Assembly (NCBI GenBank): GCA_002715965.1
Contig: PBAL01000064.1
Coordinates: 1 to 56,749 of the forward strand
Reading direction: 5' to 3'
Length of the DNA: 56,749 nt
DNA from: Verrucomicrobiales bacterium
Lineage (GTDB): Bacteria > Verrucomicrobiota > Verrucomicrobiia > Limisphaerales > JAYPXF01
Shown here one piece after another: positions 52,046 to 56,749 of the stretch (the stretch's first letter is position 1; each line of letters begins with the position of its first letter). The position numbers and the translations under genes are program-made. The notes under the pieces are model-generated. The model saw nothing but the letters and a program-made list of their open reading frames with translations. It searched no databases and was not told where the DNA came from.

Positions 52046-53039
52046 AGATCCCCTTTTCGACTTCATAAGACATTATTTTTTGCTCTCGCTTCGGCTGGGT
52101 CATAGCCCACTGAAACATTTCTTTTATTAGTTCTTCAAGGTTCGTATCATCCGAAAAGTTTAGCATCTTAGGGTTCTTAGCCAACGAATGGTCACAGTGT
52201 GCATATTTAACTTCGTGACGTGGTTCTACGTTTTTCTTTTCTGCTCCATAATAACCATTCTTCCAAGCTACACGCTGTACGGTGTCGGCTAATTCGTTGA
52301 TTGTGTAGGTTTTGTCTGCCCCCAGATTAAAAGTCCAGCCGTTCCACTTGTTAATTAGTTTTTCAAATGGCTCCATATAATACTTAACATCAGAGAAGGC
52401 TCTTGTCTGTTCTCCGTCGCCATAAATCAGCATCGGCTCATTATCTAAAACTCGTCTAATGAAAATGCCAGCTACGTTTCGATACTTATCCCAGATATTT
52501 TGGTAAATACCAACGATATTATGAGGGCGAACTATTGTGTATCTAAGATCGTGCTGCTCATGAGCAATCTTCAAATCCATTTCAACTGCATACTTTGCAA
52601 TACCATATGGATCAATAGGTACCGGAAGCATACTTTCCTTGAATGGGGGGTGGTGTCTACCGTAAATAGCCATAGATGAGGTAAAAATTAATTTTATATC
52701 GTTATTGATGCATTCGTTAATTACATTTGCACTTGCAACAATATTGTTTTGATAGTTGAATCTGCGTATAAAGGGCGATAAACCCTCTGCCGCATAAGCC
52801 GCAAAATGGAAGCAAGCTTCTATATTCTTGTCGGAAAAGGCGTTTTTCAGGGACTTGTGCCCGTCAACTAGGTTTATGGGCCAGAATTCAAATTGTTCTG
52901 CGGGTACGTCTGGTAGATAATCTATGTATCCGCCACTCAAGTCATCAATGCCGATAACCTTGTACCCGTTAGAAATAAGATGACGACTTAAATGCGAACC
53001 TAAAAGTCCGGCACAACCTGTTATCACCACTGTTCTCAT
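52029..53039 (-). CDS. NAD-dependent sugar epimerase/dehydratase (SDR)
   Basis: 336 residues from the ATG at 53039, which overlaps the upstream stop as ATGA; a longer frame of 16 residues lacks support. GCAGLLG (residues 8-14) is the dinucleotide motif, followed by Asp32 of strand 2. FTSSMAIYG (119-127), Tyr145 and Lys149 (YGIAK) give the catalytic Ser-Tyr-Lys set. HFAAYAAEGLSPFIRRFNY (78-96) and NIVGIYQNIWDKYRN belong to an SDR subgroup that I remember from cyanobacteria and their phages, near UDP-glucose 4-epimerases. Its exact substrate is unknown. The C-terminal 100 residues form the sugar-binding domain. Confidence 0.8.
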   Translation of the reverse strand: MRTVVITGCAGLLGSHLSRHLISNGYKVIGIDDLSGGYIDYLPDVPAEQFEFWPINLVDGHKSLKNAFSDKNIEACFHFAAYAAEGLSPFIRRFNYQNNIVASANVINECINNDIKLIFTSSMAIYGRHHPPFKESMLPVPIDPYGIAKYAVEMDLKIAHEQHDLRYTIVRPHNIVGIYQNIWDKYRNVAGIFIRRVLDNEPMLIYGDGEQTRAFSDVKYYMEPFEKLINKWNGWTFNLGADKTYTINELADTVQRVAWKNGYYGAEKKNVEPRHEVKYAHCDHSLAKNPKMLNFSDDTNLEELIKEMFQWAMTQPKREQKIMSYEVEKGIYDYWK

Positions 53040-54721
53040 GTAATCAACCCTCTTTGTTTCATTGTCTCGATTCTTTTTTGTTCCCAAGTGTTCCTTTTTT
53101 CACACTGCTGGATTAGATTGTCGTAAGCCAAGTTAAAATCAAAGTGCTGTCTTGTGTTTGCACCATCAAATGCTGCGGAGGATTCATTAAAATACATTCC
53201 TCCAGTAGAGCCTGTGGTGGATTTATAAAGCAAGTCCCTAGTCATTCTAGCCTCAAAAAAACTATTTAGTTTTGAAGGATCACCTAGAACATTTACTATC
53301 AGCCATTTGGCCAAATTCCCCGGTTCTATATTTTCTATTTCTTGCTCCGGAGGCTTTGGAAACGGTTTATGCAATCTAGGCGGTGAACACCAAGTTTGTT
53401 CAATTGGTAGTGTTTCAAAGCTATCAAAAAACCTCTCCCACTGCGATCCACTAAGATTCCACTGGTAGTATTTTTCAAAGTTTTCCCTTGTTCTTTTTCC
53501 CTCCGCTAGCCTTTCAGCTTCTGGTTTAGCAAAGAAATCAGCGAATATCTTACACGCCAAATCGTTATCTGGTACAGCACGTAAGCAACCTGTTTCTAGC
53601 TCTTTATATAGGGCACTAGGTTTAATCGGATAGCCCTGTAGCTTTCTTATTTCGCTCTCCATAGCAGAGTAGTCAGTGCCGCAAACTGGCACACCGCAAG
53701 CGGCAGCTTCTACATACGGTAGTCCAAACCCCTCACAGTTAGCATACTGTGTATAAAGGTCAAACAAATTTACTATAGAGGAAAGATCTTCGTAGGAGGC
53801 ACCATTTTTTACGTTCGATAGGGTAGAACCCCACTTGCCGGTAAACGGAGATTGTGCTATAGCACCCTTAAACAGTGAAGGGAATGGCTTTTTAGTTTCT
53901 GGGCATATGTACGTAAACATTACGTGAGCGGATAAATCGTTCTGCAAGATAAGTTCTGGGATGTCCCATCCTAAGTCTGGATAAGATGTGTGGCAATAGA
54001 GATAGAACTTTTTATCTTCCGACTGATCTAGGAACTTTCTGAAGGCCTCGAATAGATCTGGATAGAGTTTTCTACGCTGGTTACGCATGACGGTTCCGAT
54101 GATTTTATATTCGGGATCAATACCATACGACACCTTATGTGCACGCTTATCATCTACTGGGTTGTAGGCTGGGTGAGCAGATGGTGGCGAACTACCTAAG
54201 TAGTTTATTTTACCGCCGGATTGATCTTGCAGTACACCTCCAGCCCAATCTGAATAAGTTAGACATGCGTCAGCACCTTGATATGTAGCTACCCACTGCC
54301 TAGCTTGAGGTCTAGCGTCAACGGTTGGCATCAGGCACCACTTGAAGTGCGGCCTAAATGGAGACCTTTCAGCGAATTCAAGCATCCAAAAGTCTCTGAT
54401 GTCACAAACCACATCTGGCATAAAGTCTAAACAGACATGCTCAAATATCCATTCACCAAACTGATTGGTTCCTGACGACCCATACATATCGAGTTCTTGT
54501 TGTGAAGCTCTAGGTTCGCAGTCTTGGTTGGGCTGGACACCATAAAATTTCCACGGTATATTGACTGCACGGGGGTCATTCCTTTGTCCGTATGAAGCCA
54601 TCTCCGCAAGTTCGTACTTACCGGTGCTATGTAGATAATTTAGTATCTCTCTCGTGTATGTGGCGTAACCGGTATTTAAAAACGTAGCCTCGCTACAGAA
54701 TAGTATCCGTTTTTTTCTCAT
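53036..54721 (-). CDS. GT4-family glycosyltransferase with C-terminal extension
   Basis: 561 residues from the ATG at 54721, one base after the upstream stop; a longer frame of ten residues lacks a binding site. It starts MRKKRILFCSEATFLNTGYA, the GT-B N-terminal strand and Gly-rich loop. A middle part has YGIDPEYKIIGTVMRNQRRK, the start of the second Rossmann domain (V-x-R-x-x-x-x-K), then CEGFGLPYVEAAACGVPV (about 340-358), the E-G-F-G-L-P-x-x-E-A-x-A-x-G-x-P-V signature. About 130 residues after the usual end of the fold (430-561) are extra, with a Pro-rich linker and a helix at the end. It is the first gene of the glycan cluster, directly behind ssb. Confidence 0.8.
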   Translation of the reverse strand: MRKKRILFCSEATFLNTGYATYTREILNYLHSTGKYELAEMASYGQRNDPRAVNIPWKFYGVQPNQDCEPRASQQELDMYGSSGTNQFGEWIFEHVCLDFMPDVVCDIRDFWMLEFAERSPFRPHFKWCLMPTVDARPQARQWVATYQGADACLTYSDWAGGVLQDQSGGKINYLGSSPPSAHPAYNPVDDKRAHKVSYGIDPEYKIIGTVMRNQRRKLYPDLFEAFRKFLDQSEDKKFYLYCHTSYPDLGWDIPELILQNDLSAHVMFTYICPETKKPFPSLFKGAIAQSPFTGKWGSTLSNVKNGASYEDLSSIVNLFDLYTQYANCEGFGLPYVEAAACGVPVCGTDYSAMESEIRKLQGYPIKPSALYKELETGCLRAVPDNDLACKIFADFFAKPEAERLAEGKRTRENFEKYYQWNLSGSQWERFFDSFETLPIEQTWCSPPRLHKPFPKPPEQEIENIEPGNLAKWLIVNVLGDPSKLNSFFEARMTRDLLYKSTTGSTGGMYFNESSAAFDGANTRQHFDFNLAYDNLIQQCEKRNTWEQKRIETMKQRGLIT

Positions 54722-54722
54722 T

Positions 54723-55034
54723 TTATTCCTTGTCCAAACATCCGAAGTCAAATTGGTTTACTCTAAATATGATCACGCTGTCGTCCTCTGGCTCCATGTT
54801 CCTAGCAGAGGCGTTTACAGTTATTTTCATGCCTTCTCTACCAAGCTTGGCAATTGTTCTTCCGCCGCTATCCCACGCCCTGAGCCTAAGATATGTGGGG
54901 TATCTTTTCTTCTTGCCTTTTTTGTTTCTTACATACTCGTACGTGATTAAGGTGAACTCACAATACTCTGAATATTCATCTCTTTCTATTGTGGGGTCAT
55001 CGTATAGATACCCAGTAAGCATACAATTATTCAT
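54723..55034 (-). CDS. ssb: Single-strand DNA-binding protein-like (OB fold)
   Basis: 103 residues from the ATG at 55034, chosen because AAAGGAGAAG precedes it; the ATG at 55082 has nothing similar. The layout is that of a small OB fold: MNNCMLTGYLYDDP (first strand and turn of SSB, usually N-x-V-x-L-x-G-x-L-x-x-D-P), then ERDEYSEYCEFTLITYEYV, then YPTYLRLRAW, then the strand with AKLGREGMKITVNASARN, and an end with IIFRVNQFDFG. No acidic DDDIPF-like tail is visible, so partner recruitment differs from bacterial SSB. It lies between dnaE and the first glycosyltransferase gene. Confidence 0.7.
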   Translation of the reverse strand: MNNCMLTGYLYDDPTIERDEYSEYCEFTLITYEYVRNKKGKKKRYPTYLRLRAWDSGGRTIAKLGREGMKITVNASARNMEPEDDSVIIFRVNQFDFGCLDKE

Positions 55035-55082
55035 TGCTTCTCCTTTATACCGTATATTAGTCTCTGCGGCGACATAAACCAA

Positions 55083-56642
55083 CTATATTTCGTGAATTTT
55101 ATTAACAATAAATGAATTATCCTTTTCTACATCTCCGCAGAGTAGAAGGTTGTTCCCTTCATATATTATGAACTGGTATTTTTCTCTGGCTTCTGGGAAA
55201 ACCACAACGCTGTCTAGCGAGCATGTGTTGTCCTCTATCGTCAGGAAGGCCATTTTCTTGCCCTTGGTTTTACCCCTCTTGACGGTTGTCGTTGCAACTC
55301 GGTTCACATTGGCGGCTATACACAGGTTCTTGCCGGTTTTACCGTTTAGGACATCTTTGCAGTACGTATTTGCTACAGACGTGTCTGCCGCATCAATTTT
55401 TGAGAGAGATATGGGGCATCCTAAGAACTTATTTTCCTGCTCTATAACCCAAGCGGGGTCATCTGAGAGATCATAAGGGGGATTGTTTAGCATTTCAGCC
55501 TCGTTAGATACGATTTGACTTCTTTCTTCTTTACTTGTTCCTCCGCCTCTTTTCTTTGTTGGCGACAAGTCGATGAAGCAATCGTGCATATTCTCCCACT
55601 TGTAATCTGGATAGTTTTTATGAACCCAAGTGGTCTCAGCCTTGGTTAGTTCTCTGAAAATTAGGTACTCATACAAGGCCTTGTTCCTAGAGATATTTGT
55701 ATTTTTTGTAGAAAAGAAGCCTATTGAACAAAGTGCCTTAAAAGCCGTTGCATTAATCTTAGGTGCTAGATACACTATCACATCCATCCAAGTGAACTCA
55801 GCGGGTTCCTTACCAAGTTCTTCTGATGTATCGCTAATAGCCTTGACGACCTTATCTCCGGTTACACCCGTCAGGGACTTTACGTCTTTAACCCCAAAGT
55901 AAAGCCCATCCTTCTGGATGCAGAATTTAGTGCTAAAAGACGATAGCTTAGGTATCTTTACTTCTATGTCAAATAGTTTAGCTTCTGAGACTAATTCATA
56001 TACTTCTTGATGTGGATCTTGTTTCTCTGATGCGTGAAAAAGATAGGACAAGAAGAATTCGTTGGTGTGATTTGCTTTATACCAAGCAGACCAGTAGGAA
56101 TCAAACGCATAAGCTACAGCATGAGACTTGTTAAATGAATACCTAGATGACTTTTCAATCCAGCCAAAAATCTCAGAGGCTGTTTCTTCATTGACTAATC
56201 CAGTCTCGTTACACCCGTCGATAAAATCGTCTCTAATAGCAGCCATCAAATCGGCCTTCTTTTTACCAATAGCCTTTCTTAGGTCATCAGCTTTTTTTAG
56301 GTCAAACCCAGCTAGCTTCTGAGCTATACGCATAGATTGTTCTTGATAAACAAGTACGCCATACGTAGGCTTCAAAATCTCCTCCAAAGAATCGTGCAAA
56401 TAGGTGACTTCTTCATTCTTGTGCTTCCTATCTACAAACCTTTGCGTCATAGACTTTCCATCAATAATTGCTTTCAAGCAACCCGGTCGTATCAATGCGA
56501 TCAGTGCGGCAAGCTCCTCAATATTTGAGGGAGATAGCCTTTTAGACCAAGCTCTTCCGAGATTACTCTCTAGCTGGAATATTCCTTTTGTTAAGCCTTG
56601 TTTAAAAAGATCCCAAGACTTTTCATCATTCAAATCAATCAT
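55083..56642 (-). CDS. dnaE: DNA polymerase III alpha subunit, C-terminal half (split)
   Basis: A 519-residue protein equal to the second half of bacterial DnaE. It starts IDLNDEKSWDLFKQG and GIFQLES, which lies just after the third catalytic Asp of the palm in E. coli DnaE (about residue 592 onwards). It then has RPG, TYGVLVYQEQ (93-102), DDLRKAIGKKK (119-129) and FNKSHAVAYAF (170-180) of the fingers. A middle region follows, then an OB-fold domain (KMAFLTIEDNTCSLDSVVVFP). The PHP and palm domains with the catalytic Asp residues are absent and must lie on another polypeptide, presumably upstream. The start overlaps the endonuclease VII-like gene by eight bases (ATGATTGA). Confidence 0.85.
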   Translation of the reverse strand: MIDLNDEKSWDLFKQGLTKGIFQLESNLGRAWSKRLSPSNIEELAALIALIRPGCLKAIIDGKSMTQRFVDRKHKNEEVTYLHDSLEEILKPTYGVLVYQEQSMRIAQKLAGFDLKKADDLRKAIGKKKADLMAAIRDDFIDGCNETGLVNEETASEIFGWIEKSSRYSFNKSHAVAYAFDSYWSAWYKANHTNEFFLSYLFHASEKQDPHQEVYELVSEAKLFDIEVKIPKLSSFSTKFCIQKDGLYFGVKDVKSLTGVTGDKVVKAISDTSEELGKEPAEFTWMDVIVYLAPKINATAFKALCSIGFFSTKNTNISRNKALYEYLIFRELTKAETTWVHKNYPDYKWENMHDCFIDLSPTKKRGGGTSKEERSQIVSNEAEMLNNPPYDLSDDPAWVIEQENKFLGCPISLSKIDAADTSVANTYCKDVLNGKTGKNLCIAANVNRVATTTVKRGKTKGKKMAFLTIEDNTCSLDSVVVFPEAREKYQFIIYEGNNLLLCGDVEKDNSFIVNKIHEI

Positions 56643-56748
56643 TATCTTTTCTCAAATAGTTAATTGCTCTTTGTAAACCTTCAACACTATCGCTAAATGC
56701 TCCAATTCCCCTATTGCACTTATGACATAGCCATCCCCTAAAAACATC
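56635..56748 (-). CDS. Endonuclease VII-like HNH nuclease, C-terminal end
   Basis: Only the last 37 codons are in the window, running off its right edge. The fragment has FRGWLCHKCNRGIGAF (start of the segment), then a D-S-V-E-G-L-x-R-A-(I/L)-x-Y-L helix. This is the end of T4 endonuclease VII-like domains: R-G-(L/W)-L-C-x-x-C-N-x-x-(L/I)-G, where the two Cys complete the zinc site, and (E/P)-x-L-x-x-A-(I/L)-x-Y-L. Such nucleases serve as Holliday junction resolvases or as homing endonucleases in phages. Here it lies between the missing N-terminal half of dnaE and its C-terminal half, which fits the homing type. Confidence 0.75.
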   Translation of the reverse strand, partial: DVFRGWLCHKCNRGIGAFSDSVEGLQRAINYLRKDND

Positions 56749-56749
56749 T

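Noticed and set aside
1..56749. CRISPR arrays, tRNA genes, insertion sequences, integrase and attachment sites
   Set aside because: No regularly spaced direct repeats, tRNA-like cloverleaf, transposase motif or recombinase was recognised on reading. A tRNA or repeat search would be needed to exclude weak cases.

Overview
The window looks like part of the genome of a large tailed dsDNA bacteriophage. A tail morphogenesis block on the + strand (tail tube, paired chaperone-like proteins, a 2139-residue tape measure protein, very large baseplate/adhesin-like proteins) converges on a long minus-strand block that starts with replication genes and continues into a glycan-modification cluster. Genes are tightly packed, with many ATGA, TAATG and 8-nt stop/start overlaps, and no gap exceeds 300 bases. 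The base composition looks moderately AT-rich. I see no ribosomal genes, tRNAs, integrase, terminase, portal, capsid or lysis gene, so the head genes probably lie to the left. The host cannot be named from the sequence.

Layout, + strand. 2-187 is the end of a structural protein. 198-2289 holds three small proteins probably belonging to the neck or tail completion. 2349-3560 is a tail-tube-like protein with an internal duplication, behind a promoter-like element. 3595-3723 holds two hairpins and a 17-codon leader ORF. 3700-5982 encodes two paralogous proteins flanking a small one, in the position of tail assembly chaperones. 6023-12442 is the tape measure protein. 12444-25541 encodes a 4365-residue protein with a LamG-like region, seven FG-GAP beta-propeller motifs and duplicated Rossmann-like segments. 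25541-37870 encodes further large virion proteins, one of them baseplate-hub-like. 37925-38701 is a last structural gene behind a second promoter-like element. A bidirectional terminator (38738-38761) separates the two convergent blocks.

Layout, minus strand (read from right to left). An endonuclease VII-like HNH gene (cut by the window edge) is followed by the C-terminal half of a DnaE-type DNA polymerase, which lacks the catalytic palm. This suggests a split polymerase gene with a homing-type endonuclease in the break. An SSB-like gene follows. Then come 16 largely overlapping genes (54721-40630) for glycosyltransferases, two UDP-sugar-type epimerases, a GDP-L-fucose synthase, an FkbM methyltransferase, three neighbours that look catalytically degenerate, and a short glycosyltransferase-like fragment. 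The block ends with a Vsr-like (EDxHD) free-standing homing endonuclease candidate, a possible single-strand annealing protein and a zinc-ribbon protein.

The + strand genes would build a long tail, about 320 nm by the usual tape-measure rule, with an elaborate adhesive end. The minus-strand genes would support replication and recombination and build or edit a glycan, on the virion or on the host surface. All assignments were made by reading the sequence, without database searches.
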